Notes: generated by a model not told the origin, from the letters alone. A stretch of 44,491 nucleotides of DNA from Burkholderiaceae bacterium (GCA_947462685.1 CANHPL010000019.1:1-44491); one strand, 5' to 3'. Counted from the stretch's first letter, positions 27,199 through 36,830 are shown. Translations and numbers: made by a program.

Positions 27199-28830
27199 TT
27201 ACCAATGAGCAGGGGTTGCCTTTGACCAATAACTACCCATACCATCAAAGTGTTTATTTAAATGAATTTCTGCATCACGGGTGAGTAGTTCACCCGGTTC
27301 AATTGTTAACAAATTCTTACCCATTGGAATAGCAATCCCACTCTCATTTCTTCTAACAATCACATTGGCATCGAGCTGCGAAGGATGTGAAAATCCCGAA
27401 GCTGTCAGCAACTCGCCAAGGGCAACCAAGGTATTTTGATGAAAATGGAAGACTCTGTGTGCCTTATCTTCAGGATCTAATGCTTGTTGACGCATGGCAT
27501 CTTGTGTAGCAACTCCGGTTGGACATAAGTCGGTGTGACAAGTTCTTGATTGAATACAGCCAATGGCAAACATGAAACCTCTTGCAGAGTTACACCAATC
27601 AGCGCCAATGGCGCATGCTCTTGCAATATCAAATGCCGAAACAATTTTACCGGCAACACCAATTTTCACTTGATCACGCAGACCAACTCCAACTAAGGTC
27701 ATATGAACTAGACGCAATGCATCTCGCATGGGTGTTCCTACATGATCTACAAATTCAACTGGTGCTGCGCCTGTTCCACCTTCACTACCGTCGACCACAA
27801 TAAAGTCAGGTACAACCTTGGTTTCAAGCATGGCTTTAATCAAGGCAAACCACTCGTCAATTTTACCAATACATAATTTAAAACCGACTGGCTTGCCACC
27901 TGAAAGATCGCGCAATTGCGTAATAAACTGCATTAGCTCAAGTGGTGTCGTAAATGCGGAATGACCTGCAGGCGAATTACAATCAATACCCATTGGAATA
28001 CCGCGCGTTTTAGCAATCTCAGGAGTAATTTTTGCCGCAGGTAAAACGCCGCCATGCCCGGGCTTTGCGCCTTGAGAAATCTTTATCTCAATCATTTTAA
28101 TTTGAGGCTCCGCGGCAACCTTAGCAAACTTCTCTGGATCAAAGCGACCTTCCGCTGTGCGGCAACCAAAGTAGCCTGAACCAAGCTCCCAAATCAAATC
28201 GCCGTCATAGCGACGATGGTAATCTGACACAGAACCTTCGCCTGTGTCATGAGCAAAGCCGCCCATTTTGGCACCCTTATTTAATGCCATGATGGCATTA
28301 GCTGATAAGGAACCAAAACTCATCGCAGAAACATTAAAGATAGAAATTGAATAAGGCTTCTGACATTTGGCCCCGCCAACGTTGACACGCAATGACTCGG
28401 GCTTCACGTGACCAACTGGGTTGATGGTGTGCATAAGCCACTCTGTACCACTTTTATAGTTATCTTCAATTGTCCCAAGTGGACGCTTATCAGAAGCACC
28501 CTTGGCGCGTTGATAGACTAAAGCACGTTGATTTCTCGAAAATGGTAATTTTTCAGTATCTGATTCAATGAGGTATTGTCGCAACTCTGGACGAAAGGTT
28601 TCGAATAAAAAACGTAGATGGCCAGAAACTGGATAGTTTCTTAAAATGGCGTGCTTCCTTTGTGTGGCATCCTTAAAACCAATCACACTTAAAAAAGTAA
28701 ATACGCCTAACCAAAGAAAGGCTCCAAGACTATCGTGACCACTTTGAATTTGAAGGGCCATCAGAATTGTGAAAAAAATACACAATCCCCACGGAATAAA
28801 TCTTGAAAAACTACCGAGTGTTTTAAACAT
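27199..28830 (-). CDS. FMN-binding glutamate synthase family protein
   Basis: Product of 543 residues. Two N-terminal membrane segments (about 12-30 and 35-52) precede a GltB-like synthase domain (about 85-500). Visible are SAMSFGSLSANAIMALN, HDTGEGSVSDYH, GAKPGHGGVLPA, the FMN region DGSEGGTGAAP, and the 3Fe-4S Cys cluster in GCIQSRTCHTDLCPTGVATQ. There is no amidotransferase domain, so it is not a full glutamate synthase; proteins of this type are often misnamed. The reaction is unknown, probably an FMN/Fe-S oxidoreductase at the inner membrane. Its operon partner is the anchored TAXI binding protein. Confidence 0.9.
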   Translation of the reverse strand: MFKTLGSFSRFIPWGLCIFFTILMALQIQSGHDSLGAFLWLGVFTFLSVIGFKDATQRKHAILRNYPVSGHLRFLFETFRPELRQYLIESDTEKLPFSRNQRALVYQRAKGASDKRPLGTIEDNYKSGTEWLMHTINPVGHVKPESLRVNVGGAKCQKPYSISIFNVSAMSFGSLSANAIMALNKGAKMGGFAHDTGEGSVSDYHRRYDGDLIWELGSGYFGCRTAEGRFDPEKFAKVAAEPQIKMIEIKISQGAKPGHGGVLPAAKITPEIAKTRGIPMGIDCNSPAGHSAFTTPLELMQFITQLRDLSGGKPVGFKLCIGKIDEWFALIKAMLETKVVPDFIVVDGSEGGTGAAPVEFVDHVGTPMRDALRLVHMTLVGVGLRDQVKIGVAGKIVSAFDIARACAIGADWCNSARGFMFAIGCIQSRTCHTDLCPTGVATQDAMRQQALDPEDKAHRVFHFHQNTLVALGELLTASGFSHPSQLDANVIVRRNESGIAIPMGKNLLTIEPGELLTRDAEIHLNKHFDGMGSYWSKATPAHW

Positions 28831-28845
28831 ATAGGGTCAGAGGGC

Positions 28846-29088
28846 TTAGTTTCCTAAGCTGTCCTTGACACATTTTTTAATATGAGCTTCTTTTGCAGCA
28901 CCATTTGTTCTTTTACTTATCTCATCATTTTCACAAACTGCGCGAGCATCTTTCTCACATTTCTTAATGAAACTGTTTTTTGCTGCACCGTTTAATTTTT
29001 TTTCAGCCGCTTTCATTTCACAAGCATTTTCAGCATATGAGACATTGGCTACAAAAAGAGCTGCTATTGCAAACAAGATAGTTTTCAT
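28846..29088 (-). CDS. small secreted PsiF-like protein with two repeats
   Basis: Predicted product of 80 residues. A signal peptide (TILFAIAALFVANVSYA) precedes two copies of a Cys-bounded helical unit: CEMKAAEKKLNGAAKNSFIK...C and CENDEISKRTNGAAKEAHIK...C. The NGAAK-x(3)-FIKKC pattern is like the PsiF repeat (PsiF of E. coli is phosphate-starvation induced, function unknown). The ATG at 29088 is chosen since GGAG lies seven bases before it; an ATG at 29100 would overlap that site. The stop is 15 bases from the start of the glutamate-synthase-like gene on the same strand. Confidence 0.8.
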   Translation of the reverse strand: MKTILFAIAALFVANVSYAENACEMKAAEKKLNGAAKNSFIKKCEKDARAVCENDEISKRTNGAAKEAHIKKCVKDSLGN

Positions 29089-29156
29089 ATTAATCTCCAT
29101 TAAAATTATTATTTACCATAACAAAGGTTTATGAACATTTATTGCATTGAATCGAA

Positions 29157-30488
29157 TTAATGCTTCGATTCAAATAATAATATTACAGCCCCAACGCCTA
29201 AGCAAGCAACTCCAACTAAGGCTCCCCAACCTGAATAAGCCAGACTAGACCAAAGTAACCAAGCAACGGTCAGAATAAAAATAATAGGCAAAACCGGGTA
29301 AAGTGGCACCGGGCAAGGAATCTCTTGGTCAGGGTTCTTTTTTCGGAGTATAAATAAAGAGATTCCAATCAATAGAATAAAAAGCCAAAACACGGGGGCC
29401 GTGAACTCAACGACTGACTCAAAACTCTCTCTCGCAAAGGATGCGCCAAAAACAAGGACTAAGGCAATGAGACATTGCAGAAAAATTGCTTTTCTGGGTG
29501 ATCCAGACTCGTCCCATTGGCCAATCCAAGAAAATAGCTTCCAATCTTGCCCTAAAGCAAAACTACTTCTTGAACCAAAGATGATGGTGGCATTAATGGA
29601 GTTCAAGCAGGAAAACACAACGATAGCGCTGAATAAAATAGCAGATTGATGACCGTAAGCCAAATCAAATAAATCACTGGCAAGAGCCTTAGATTGGCCC
29701 ATTTTAGATGCACCAAAGGCATGAATTAAAGCTAAATTGACTAAGACATACAGTAAAGTCACAATCCCAATCCCCAAAATAAGGGCTTTTAGAATACCTC
29801 GACGCTGATCAACGGCTTCAGCGGATACATAAGCAGCCTCATTCCAGCCGCCATAAGTCAATAAGACAAAAATAATAGCCAAGCTTGCCGCACCAAAACT
29901 AGGTGTGCTAGTACTCACCGGCATCTCTTGAGGTGCGACACCTTGAACCAAAAATCCAGTCACGATGATACCAATCACCCCCAAGACTTCGAATACGGTC
30001 AAAATATTTTGCGCTGTTTTGCCTTCTTTAATACCGATTGCATTTAAAACACTCAAGGTAATAATGACCAACATGGCCCAAATAGTTGATGAATAAGACC
30101 CCAAAGGGATAATTTTCGTCATATAGTCGCCTAGCGTAATGCCTAATATCCCTAATGAGCCCGTTACAATCACAATCGATCTAGCCCAGCCATACAGGAA
30201 AGCGATTCGACGCCCGTAGGCTTTTTGTAAAAAATGATATTCACCACCAACATTTGGGTAAGTGGTCGCTAATTCGGCGTAGCACAATGCTCCAATAATG
30301 GAAATCAAGCCACCTAATAACCAAGCTCCAATAATGAAATATTCATTATTGAGCTGTCCAGCAACCATCGATGGCACTCTAAAAATACCGGCCCCTAAAA
30401 TGGTGCCGATAATTAATGCGGCAATGTCGAAGGTTTTTAAAGTCCTTTTCGGGCTCGTAGTGGGGTTCGGGTTAATTGGATTTGTCAT
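29157..30488 (-). CDS. APC family amino acid permease
   Basis: Product of 443 residues with about 12 membrane segments. The first helix has the APC substrate motif GTILGAGIFRVPSMVAG, and ELATTYPNVGGEYHFLQKAYG follows helix 2-3, both typical of the LAT-like/amino acid-polyamine branch. It would import or exchange amino acids across the inner membrane; the substrate is not determinable. Divergent from the alpha/beta hydrolase gene, with only about 60 bases between the likely starts. Confidence 0.92.
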   Translation of the reverse strand: MTNPINPNPTTSPKRTLKTFDIAALIIGTILGAGIFRVPSMVAGQLNNEYFIIGAWLLGGLISIIGALCYAELATTYPNVGGEYHFLQKAYGRRIAFLYGWARSIVIVTGSLGILGITLGDYMTKIIPLGSYSSTIWAMLVIITLSVLNAIGIKEGKTAQNILTVFEVLGVIGIIVTGFLVQGVAPQEMPVSTSTPSFGAASLAIIFVLLTYGGWNEAAYVSAEAVDQRRGILKALILGIGIVTLLYVLVNLALIHAFGASKMGQSKALASDLFDLAYGHQSAILFSAIVVFSCLNSINATIIFGSRSSFALGQDWKLFSWIGQWDESGSPRKAIFLQCLIALVLVFGASFARESFESVVEFTAPVFWLFILLIGISLFILRKKNPDQEIPCPVPLYPVLPIIFILTVAWLLWSSLAYSGWGALVGVACLGVGAVILLFESKH

Positions 30489-30550
30489 TATGAATTAAAG
30501 GCTTATAAGAAATGGTAGAACGAATTGCTGCAATCGTGCAAAATAGCATT

Positions 30551-31456
30551 ATGATGCTTGTTTATAAAAAACATATTATTTTTACTTCTTTTATGTTGTT
30601 TCTGTTGTTAGGAATCAACTCAGCCCCTTTACAGGCTCAATCGTTTAATTTGACTCCCGATATTCAACAAAAAAGCTTTATCACCTCTGACCGTATCAAA
30701 CTGCAATATTTGGTTGGTGGGCAAGGAACAAAAACCTTGTTTTTTATTCCAGGATGGATGATGCCAGCTGAAGTTTTTAATGCTCAGCTCAATTATTTTG
30801 CTAAAGATTATCGTGTGATCTCTTTTAGCCCCCGCTCGCAAGGTAAATCCGATATTTATTTGGGGGCAAATTTAGCTGAACTTCGGGCAAGAGATATCAA
30901 AGAATTACTTGCTAGCACTCAAACCACGGAATTTACCCTTATTGGATGGTCCTTAGGGGTGATGGAAGCGTTGGACTATGTCAATCGCTATGGCGATCGA
31001 GGCTTACAAAGTTTAGTATTAATCGATAATTCGATTGGTGAAGGCACTCCCCCAAAGACAAGCGTGTCAAGTAATCGCGCAAAAATGACGACGGCCTCTT
31101 TTAAAAAATACGTCAAAGGATTCGTTAGCGCAATTTTTAAATCGAATCCCCCGTCAGAGTTTATTCAAACCATCGAAAATTCGGCACTTCGACTAGCTTC
31201 AAGCCCTGAAGATGCGTTTGCTATTCTCAGAAAACCTTATTCACGTGAATACTATAGAGATACTATTTATAAAACCCAAGTGCCTATTTGGTATGCTATT
31301 ACTCCTAGATATAGCGAACAAGCTCTTTTGTTCAGCGAAAAACATCCCTTTGGTGAATTTAAAATTTACGAGGACAATACAGGGCATGGGCTGTTTGTGG
31401 ATAAAGCAATTGAATTTAATTTGGATTTAGAAAATTTTCTGAGGAAATTGAATTGA
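30551..31456 (+). CDS. exported alpha/beta hydrolase
   Basis: Predicted product of 301 residues. An N-terminal signal peptide (HIIFTSFMLFLLLGINS...LQAQ) precedes an alpha/beta hydrolase fold: oxyanion region FFIPGWMMPAEVF, nucleophile elbow GWSLGV (Ser near 144), and the late His in NTGHGLFVD. The nucleophile, strand order and length fit BioH/haloperoxidase-like esterases, but the signal peptide puts it in the periplasm, unlike BioH. The start at 30551 begins at the signal peptide; an in-frame ATG at 30512 is also open and neither has a strong ribosome site. Its stop overlaps the TTG start of the M23 peptidase gene. Confidence 0.85.
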   Translation: MMLVYKKHIIFTSFMLFLLLGINSAPLQAQSFNLTPDIQQKSFITSDRIKLQYLVGGQGTKTLFFIPGWMMPAEVFNAQLNYFAKDYRVISFSPRSQGKSDIYLGANLAELRARDIKELLASTQTTEFTLIGWSLGVMEALDYVNRYGDRGLQSLVLIDNSIGEGTPPKTSVSSNRAKMTTASFKKYVKGFVSAIFKSNPPSEFIQTIENSALRLASSPEDAFAILRKPYSREYYRDTIYKTQVPIWYAITPRYSEQALLFSEKHPFGEFKIYEDNTGHGLFVDKAIEFNLDLENFLRKLN

Positions 31457-32910
31457 CCTTTCCTTTTTATCGTCAAATGATCTGCTTGGTTTTTTTGTGC
31501 TTACTATCTAATTTCGCCTTCAGTGCGAACTCTAAAAATAATAGCGCTCCTAAAAAGACAGCCCCAAATAAGCAAGTCGCTAAAGTTCCTTCTCCAAGAC
31601 TAGGTGCGCAACCCGCTTATAAGCACAACTATCTCAATCCTTACTCGATAGGACAAACTCAAAACACATCAGGCGAGCCTTTGCCGACGCCTAACATTAT
31701 TGAAAATATTCTAAAAACACCAAGCCCAGAGGTCGTTAAACCCGCCTCTAATTTCCAACGATTTACCTTTAAAAATGGTTGCGGAACTGTCACGACGTCC
31801 ATGGCTGAATTATTAAAAAGTCTGTATATTCAAGACAAGGAATTTCTCTCTGCCTTTAATCGTCAAGCACCAGATTTTTTTAGCAACCTCAAGGCAAATT
31901 GCCTTCCCTATGCCTTTTCGATTGATAACAACACCAATCAAATTCAAGCGTTTTCCATACTCAATAATGAAAAACGTGAGCCCTCCACAACGTTGGTTAC
32001 TCTCAATCGGTCTCCCAATACAGAAGGATATATAGTCAACGTTCAACCTCTTGGCAGTGGCTTTGAAAATTATCTTGAAGTTACTCTGGATGTAAATGAT
32101 TTACTTGTTTATAAAGCAAATCAAGCAAATACCTCAATCCCCCCTGAACTTATTTGGGAGCTAGCATCTTTAATCAAAGAGCTTTACCCTAAAATTCGAC
32201 AAAGTGACAAGAACTTTGTTCGCGTTGTTTACGACGCGGGTGGCAAGGATAAATGGGCTCAAGTGATTAGTTTAGAAATTCTGGATCAAACACAAAAAAA
32301 TATTGTGGCTGATGCCTTCTGGGTACAGCGAGATGATTTGCCAGGGGGATTTTTTACTTCTTTTGGTCAAGAACTTGAGCAAAATTTTTGGATTAATCCT
32401 TTAAATTACACCAGAATTTCACGCGGTGTGGGTAATTTTGCCTCAACCAGTCGTCGTCAAGCCATCGTAAAAAAAGGCAAGAAAAATGTTGTCGTTTTGC
32501 AATCCTATACGAGTTATTCAGGGCATCAAGGCATCGATTTTGCAGCGCCCCCAGGAACACCCATTTATGCCGTAGCGAATGGTAAGATCGTTCAATATAG
32601 CCCGTATGCGGGATATGGCAATTTGGTCATTATTGAGCACCCTGGTAACTATAAAACCTACTATGCTCATTTGAGCGCATATAACACAGAGTTATCGGTT
32701 GGTAGCGAAGTCAGGCGTGGTCTTGAAATTGGATATGTGGGCTCCACTGGCCACTCTACCGGCCCACATCTGCACTTTGAGTTGCGAAAAAATAATGTCT
32801 ATCTCAACCCTTTATCCAACGGTCTTGAACTTGATCTTTGGACTTTAAGTCCGTTTGATCAAAATCAATTGACAACAAATATCGTTCTCTTCTCTTCTTT
32901 ACTCAAGTAA
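31453..32910 (+). CDS. M23 family metallopeptidase (TTG start)
   Basis: Product of 485 residues. A signal peptide (MICLVFLCLLSNFAFSA) and a Pro/Lys-rich stretch precede an N-terminal domain, then a LytM/M23 domain (about 345-455). Zinc ligands are in SGHQGIDFAAPPG (H-x3-D) and GPHLHFELRK (HxH), with TYYAHLS between. Such enzymes cut peptidoglycan cross-bridges, or regulate amidases when degenerate; here the zinc site is intact. The TTG at 31453 is chosen because GAGGA lies seven bases before it and it overlaps the hydrolase stop by four bases; an ATG at 31477 is an alternative. Confidence 0.92.
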   Translation: MTFPFYRQMICLVFLCLLSNFAFSANSKNNSAPKKTAPNKQVAKVPSPRLGAQPAYKHNYLNPYSIGQTQNTSGEPLPTPNIIENILKTPSPEVVKPASNFQRFTFKNGCGTVTTSMAELLKSLYIQDKEFLSAFNRQAPDFFSNLKANCLPYAFSIDNNTNQIQAFSILNNEKREPSTTLVTLNRSPNTEGYIVNVQPLGSGFENYLEVTLDVNDLLVYKANQANTSIPPELIWELASLIKELYPKIRQSDKNFVRVVYDAGGKDKWAQVISLEILDQTQKNIVADAFWVQRDDLPGGFFTSFGQELEQNFWINPLNYTRISRGVGNFASTSRRQAIVKKGKKNVVVLQSYTSYSGHQGIDFAAPPGTPIYAVANGKIVQYSPYAGYGNLVIIEHPGNYKTYYAHLSAYNTELSVGSEVRRGLEIGYVGSTGHSTGPHLHFELRKNNVYLNPLSNGLELDLWTLSPFDQNQLTTNIVLFSSLLK

Positions 32911-32913
32911 AAC

Positions 32914-33978
32914 TTATTTACGTTGCCCTATTATTAACATGGATCCACCAGCTTTCTCGTACCCAAGTGAGAAAGGCAGTTCTTGATTACTTGGATGCTC
33001 ATGGTAATACTTTGCTAAGCGTTGTGCTGAAGGACTTTTTGCCCATATATTGTTCGGTGAAATAAATCGACCAAACAGTTGTAAATTAAAATTTTCTGCA
33101 TAGGGAACTATATCTAACCCGGTCTCATCCTGAGTAACCCATTGCGCCTGTTGAATCAATATGTTTTTCATTATTGAAAAATAGGTATTTTGTAGTAAGT
33201 GAGACGCCGATTTAACTAAGACAACTTGACTGGCTTTACGTTGCAATGCTTTAACAAGGTGGGGTTTGTTTTCAAGACCACTATCAGCAATATTTGCGCT
33301 AATATAATCAACGGTCACCGCTCGACCATCTTGGGCTTCAACCAAAAACCGAACGCCATCCGCACGAGTACCTTTCGTTTGAGGCAAAATCATCCCATCG
33401 GGATTAATCGTTAATATTTTTACATCATTTACTTTGGCTCCAGCAAACGCTATGTTATATATCAAGAGCTTAATAAATCTTGGTCTTGGGCCATTTTTTC
33501 CAATTAAATCATTCGTTAAATAAAATCCCTTTCTGGAAAAATTACTCAACATTTGACACTCAAATGATTGCGATTCATTACTCAACTTTTCAGGGGTATC
33601 AATAAAAGCGTATTCTGGAATTTGGTCAGCCACAAGGACATAATAATTTGCCTTTGGGTATAAAGACATCACCGTTACAACGTCTGGTCCTGAAAAAGGA
33701 TAAAAAGCAGTTTGATAGTCAGCCTGAGATAAATGCGCCGAACTCCAATTCGTCATCTTGGTCACAAATTTTTGCTGATAATTATTTACCATCTCATTAA
33801 AATTAGGGCATGAAATGGCTAAGAGGGTTTTAAGCTGTTCAGATTTTTCGGGCTTAGAATTCTGAGCTTGTGCAGATTCCATGATGCTGACATGAAAACT
33901 AATCGCCAAAAATGTCAGTGCGATAAAATGAAATAATTGCTTAGTCTGTGTTTTAATTGATTTGAAGGTTTTCGTCAT
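32914..33978 (-). CDS. exported protein with YPFSGPD motif, function unknown
   Basis: Product of 354 residues with a signal peptide (FIALTFLAISFHV..., SAQAQ). The motif TAFYPFSGPDVVTVMSLYP followed by YYVLVADQIPEY near residue 90-120 is a hallmark of a conserved uncharacterised secreted family found across bacteria. A second conserved-looking part is GLDIVPYAENFNLQLFGRF and the end GYEKAGGSMLIIGQRK. No catalytic signature is evident. It is convergent with the M23 peptidase gene (three-base gap) and divergent from the Bug protein gene. Confidence 0.8.
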   Translation of the reverse strand: MTKTFKSIKTQTKQLFHFIALTFLAISFHVSIMESAQAQNSKPEKSEQLKTLLAISCPNFNEMVNNYQQKFVTKMTNWSSAHLSQADYQTAFYPFSGPDVVTVMSLYPKANYYVLVADQIPEYAFIDTPEKLSNESQSFECQMLSNFSRKGFYLTNDLIGKNGPRPRFIKLLIYNIAFAGAKVNDVKILTINPDGMILPQTKGTRADGVRFLVEAQDGRAVTVDYISANIADSGLENKPHLVKALQRKASQVVLVKSASHLLQNTYFSIMKNILIQQAQWVTQDETGLDIVPYAENFNLQLFGRFISPNNIWAKSPSAQRLAKYYHEHPSNQELPFSLGYEKAGGSMLIIGQRK

Positions 33979-34035
33979 ATGGATAAATTTAAAATTTGAA
34001 TTTCTAGCAGACGTTATAACACTTTTTTCTCGCCA

Positions 34036-34041
34036 TATAAT
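34036..34041 (+). promoter_or_regulatory. -10 box upstream of the aromatic operon
   Basis: A perfect TATAAT lies 32 bases before the ATG of the Bug protein gene, in the 95-base gap to the divergent neighbour. No strong -35 element is at the expected distance (GTTATA at 34013-34018), which would suit an activator-dependent promoter. This is the only sizeable gap before the nine-gene operon. Confidence 0.4.
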
Positions 34042-34073
34042 TATTTAATACCTTTTACCTTTACAGAGTCCTT

Positions 34074-35057
34074 ATGAAACCACTCCTTTCTCAATGCTTG
34101 ATTCGCCAAATTAACGTCCTCCTATTTGCTTTTTTTTGTAGCTTTTCTTGTTTTGCACAAAACTTTCCTCTAAAACCTATCAAAATCATTGTTCCATTTG
34201 GTCCTGGAGGCATTGCTGATCTAACAGCGCGAATTGTTGCCCAAAAAATGAGTACCAATCTCGGGCAAGGTGTAATCATTGAGAACAAACCAAGTGCGGG
34301 GGGAGTCGTTGCGACCGATCTCGTAGCAAAGTCTGAGCCAGATGGTTACACCTTGTTGCTCATGTCAAATGGCACAGCCGTTAGTGCAAATTTATTCCAC
34401 AAACTGCCCTATGACACTCTGAAGGATTTTGAGCCTCTTTCTACCCTCGGCTTTTTTGATATTGCCATTGTGGTGAATGAGTCTTCCAAATACATGCAAT
34501 TCAAAGACTTGATTCAGGCAGCTCAAGCCAATCCAGGAAAGCTGAATGTCGGTAGCATTAATATCGGTAGCACCCAAAACTTAGCTGCAGAACTATTTAA
34601 AAGTACGGCGAATATTGATGTCCAAGTAGTCCCATTTAATGGCACACCCGCAGTTATTACGGCCATTCGTGGTGGGCAAGTGGATGCTGGCGTGGAAATC
34701 TTAGGCCCATTAGTTCCACAAATTAAATCTAAAGCGGTGCGTCTCCTCGCTGTAACCGGTAACCAACGATCCGCATTTTTCCCAGAGGTACCAACGGTTA
34801 GCGAAATGGGTTTAAAAAACTTTATCGCATCGTCATGGAATGGTTTGGCGGCTCCTGCAAAAACACCGTCTGCAGTCGTCAATCTTTTAAATAAAACCAT
34901 TAATGACGCAGTTAATGATCCTGAAGTAAAAGCTAAATTACAAGATATTTTTGTGGAGGCCAGTGCATCCTCCACTAAGGATGCAAGATCACTCTTGGAA
35001 AATGATATAAAACGTTGGGGAAATGTCATTGATAAAGCGCGCATCCCGAAACAGTAA
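34074..35057 (+). CDS. Bug/TctC family tripartite tricarboxylate transporter binding protein
   Basis: Product of 327 residues with a signal peptide (VLLFAFFCSFSCFAQ). The Bug fold is clear: YPx-type start FPLKPIKIIVPFGPGGIADL, ENKPSAGGVVATDLVAKS, PDGYTLL, and late RGGQVDAG and PEVPTVSEMG. These periplasmic receptors bind carboxylic or aromatic acids; from the operon, 4-hydroxybenzoate, protocatechuate or a related acid is a reasonable guess. TctA/TctB membrane partners are not present in the window. First gene of the row, 38 bases before ligJ. Confidence 0.92.
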   Translation: MKPLLSQCLIRQINVLLFAFFCSFSCFAQNFPLKPIKIIVPFGPGGIADLTARIVAQKMSTNLGQGVIIENKPSAGGVVATDLVAKSEPDGYTLLLMSNGTAVSANLFHKLPYDTLKDFEPLSTLGFFDIAIVVNESSKYMQFKDLIQAAQANPGKLNVGSINIGSTQNLAAELFKSTANIDVQVVPFNGTPAVITAIRGGQVDAGVEILGPLVPQIKSKAVRLLAVTGNQRSAFFPEVPTVSEMGLKNFIASSWNGLAAPAKTPSAVVNLLNKTINDAVNDPEVKAKLQDIFVEASASSTKDARSLLENDIKRWGNVIDKARIPKQ

Positions 35058-35095
35058 TAAATACAGGTTCATCATTGAGCTACATAAGGAAAAAA

Positions 35096-36124
35096 ATGAT
35101 AATTGATTGTCATGGTCACTACACTACCGCGCCTAAAGCCCTAGAAGATTGGCGAAATCTGCAAATTGCTAATTTAAATACTCCTGCACTGGGTCCAAAA
35201 GTAAGTGATTTAAAAATTTCTGATGACGATTTACGGGAATCGATTGAAAAAAATCAACTCGCAAAGATGCTTGAACGTGGCAGTGATCTGACTATTTTTT
35301 CACCAAGAGCCAGCTTCATGGCACACCACGTTGGTGATTTCAATACATCTTCTACTTGGGCAGCTATTTGTAATGAATTGATTTATCGCGTCAATCAACT
35401 TTTCCCAAACCATTTTATTGGCGCAGCAATGTTGCCCCAATCGCCGGGTGTTGATCCCAAAACATCTGTACAAGAATTAGAAAAATGTGTTCGTGAGTAT
35501 GGCTTTGTGGGCCTCAACCTCAACCCAGATCCATCCGGTGGTCATTGGCGTGAACCACCTCTATCTGACAAACACTGGTATCCCATTTATGAAAAAATGG
35601 TGGAATACGACGTCCCTGCAATGATTCATGTAAGTACAAGTTGTAATGCATGCTTTCATACGACCGGTGCACACTACCTGAATGCAGATACAACTGCTTT
35701 TATGCAGTGCTTGACTTCAGACTTATTCAAGGATTTCCCAACACTGAAATTTTTAATCCCGCACGGCGGTGGAGCGGTTCCTTATCACTGGGGAAGATTT
35801 AGGGGGCTTGCTCAAGAACTGAAAAAACCATTACTGGAAGAGCATCTCTTAAATAATATTTATTTTGATACTTGTGTTTATCATCAACCTGGTATTAACT
35901 TATTAACCGAGGTCATACCAGTCAAAAATATTTTATTTGCCTCAGAAATGATTGGTGCCGTACGTGGTATTGATCCTCAAACAGGCCATTACTTTGATGA
36001 CACAAAACGTTATATTGAATCCAATAGACAACTGAGTACAGAAGATCGCGAGCAAATTTACTCTGGTAATGCGCGCCGAGTTTTCTCACGCTTAGATCAC
36101 CTATTGCAACAACAAGGTAAATAA
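35096..36124 (+). CDS. ligJ: 4-oxalomesaconate hydratase (LigJ type)
   Basis: Product of 342 residues, the LigJ length. It adds water to 4-oxalomesaconate giving 4-carboxy-4-hydroxy-2-oxoadipate. The fold is amidohydrolase-like: [19 protein letters not shown] at the N-terminus with the two metal His, MIHVSTSC near 178, and [18 protein letters not shown] near 223, then [20 protein letters not shown]. This is the LigJ zinc type, not the GalB type. The ATG at 35096 has AAGGA six bases upstream; a TTG at 35075 would add seven residues and is less likely. Followed by ligK after 11 bases. Confidence 0.93.
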   Translation: MIIDCHGHYTTAPKALEDWRNLQIANLNTPALGPKVSDLKISDDDLRESIEKNQLAKMLERGSDLTIFSPRASFMAHHVGDFNTSSTWAAICNELIYRVNQLFPNHFIGAAMLPQSPGVDPKTSVQELEKCVREYGFVGLNLNPDPSGGHWREPPLSDKHWYPIYEKMVEYDVPAMIHVSTSCNACFHTTGAHYLNADTTAFMQCLTSDLFKDFPTLKFLIPHGGGAVPYHWGRFRGLAQELKKPLLEEHLLNNIYFDTCVYHQPGINLLTEVIPVKNILFASEMIGAVRGIDPQTGHYFDDTKRYIESNRQLSTEDREQIYSGNARRVFSRLDHLLQQQGK

Positions 36125-36135
36125 AGGGAATAACC

Positions 36136-36822
36136 ATGAAAGCTTTTGGCATTGTAAAAACAAAAATTATTCGTGCAGACTCTGTTGCTGTTGAGGCTCT
36201 GTCTCATTTTGGTGTTGCTACGATTCATGAAGCGATGGGGCGTATTGGCCTCATGCAAACCTATATGCGCCCAATTTATAACGGTGCACAGATGTGCGGA
36301 CCGGCCGTGACTGTACTACTTCAGCCAGGTGATAACTGGATGATGCATGTGGTAGCGGAACAAATCCAACCGGGTGATGTTGTCGTAGCAGCTTGTACTA
36401 CAGACAATACAGATGGTTTTTTTGGTGATTTACTAGCGACTTCTTTTCAAGCTCGTGGCGCAAAGGGTTTAATCATTGATGCAGGAGTTCGAGATGTCAA
36501 AGAATTAACTCACATGGGGTTTCCAGTTTTCAGTAAAGCCATTAGTGCCAAGGGAACCGTCAAAGAAACACTTGGCTCAGTCAATGTTCCTGTGGTTTGT
36601 GCAGGTGCCAATGTCAATCCCGGTGATGTGATTATTGCTGATGATGATGGAGTAGTTGTCGTGCCCGCTCACTTAGCTCAGGAAGTTGCTAAAGCCTCCC
36701 AAGCTCGTGAGAGTAACGAGACAGAAAAACGTGCTCGATTAGCCTCTGGTGTTTTAGGGCTCGATATGTATAAAATGCGTGATAAATTAAAACAAGCTGG
36801 TTTAGAGTACATTGAAGATTGA
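36136..36822 (+). CDS. ligK: 4-carboxy-4-hydroxy-2-oxoadipate aldolase
   Basis: Product of 228 residues in the class II HMG/CHA aldolase (RraA-like) family. It splits 4-carboxy-4-hydroxy-2-oxoadipate to pyruvate and oxaloacetate, the last step of the pathway; the enzymes also decarboxylate oxaloacetate. Diagnostic parts are [29 protein letters not shown] and the Arg-Asp pair in [13 protein letters not shown] that holds pyruvate and the divalent metal, then [10 protein letters not shown] good ribosome site (AGGGA) precedes the ATG. Its TGA lies nine bases before the ATG of ligI. Confidence 0.95.
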   Translation: MKAFGIVKTKIIRADSVAVEALSHFGVATIHEAMGRIGLMQTYMRPIYNGAQMCGPAVTVLLQPGDNWMMHVVAEQIQPGDVVVAACTTDNTDGFFGDLLATSFQARGAKGLIIDAGVRDVKELTHMGFPVFSKAISAKGTVKETLGSVNVPVVCAGANVNPGDVIIADDDGVVVVPAHLAQEVAKASQARESNETEKRARLASGVLGLDMYKMRDKLKQAGLEYIED

Positions 36823-36830
36823 TCCATTCC

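Noticed and set aside
27199..28830. True glutamate synthase large subunit
   Set aside because: No glutamine amidotransferase domain, far too short, and has N-terminal membrane helices.
34523..35044. 173-codon minus-strand ORF opposite the Bug protein gene
   Set aside because: Shadow of the strongly supported plus-strand gene; no start signal or sensible product.
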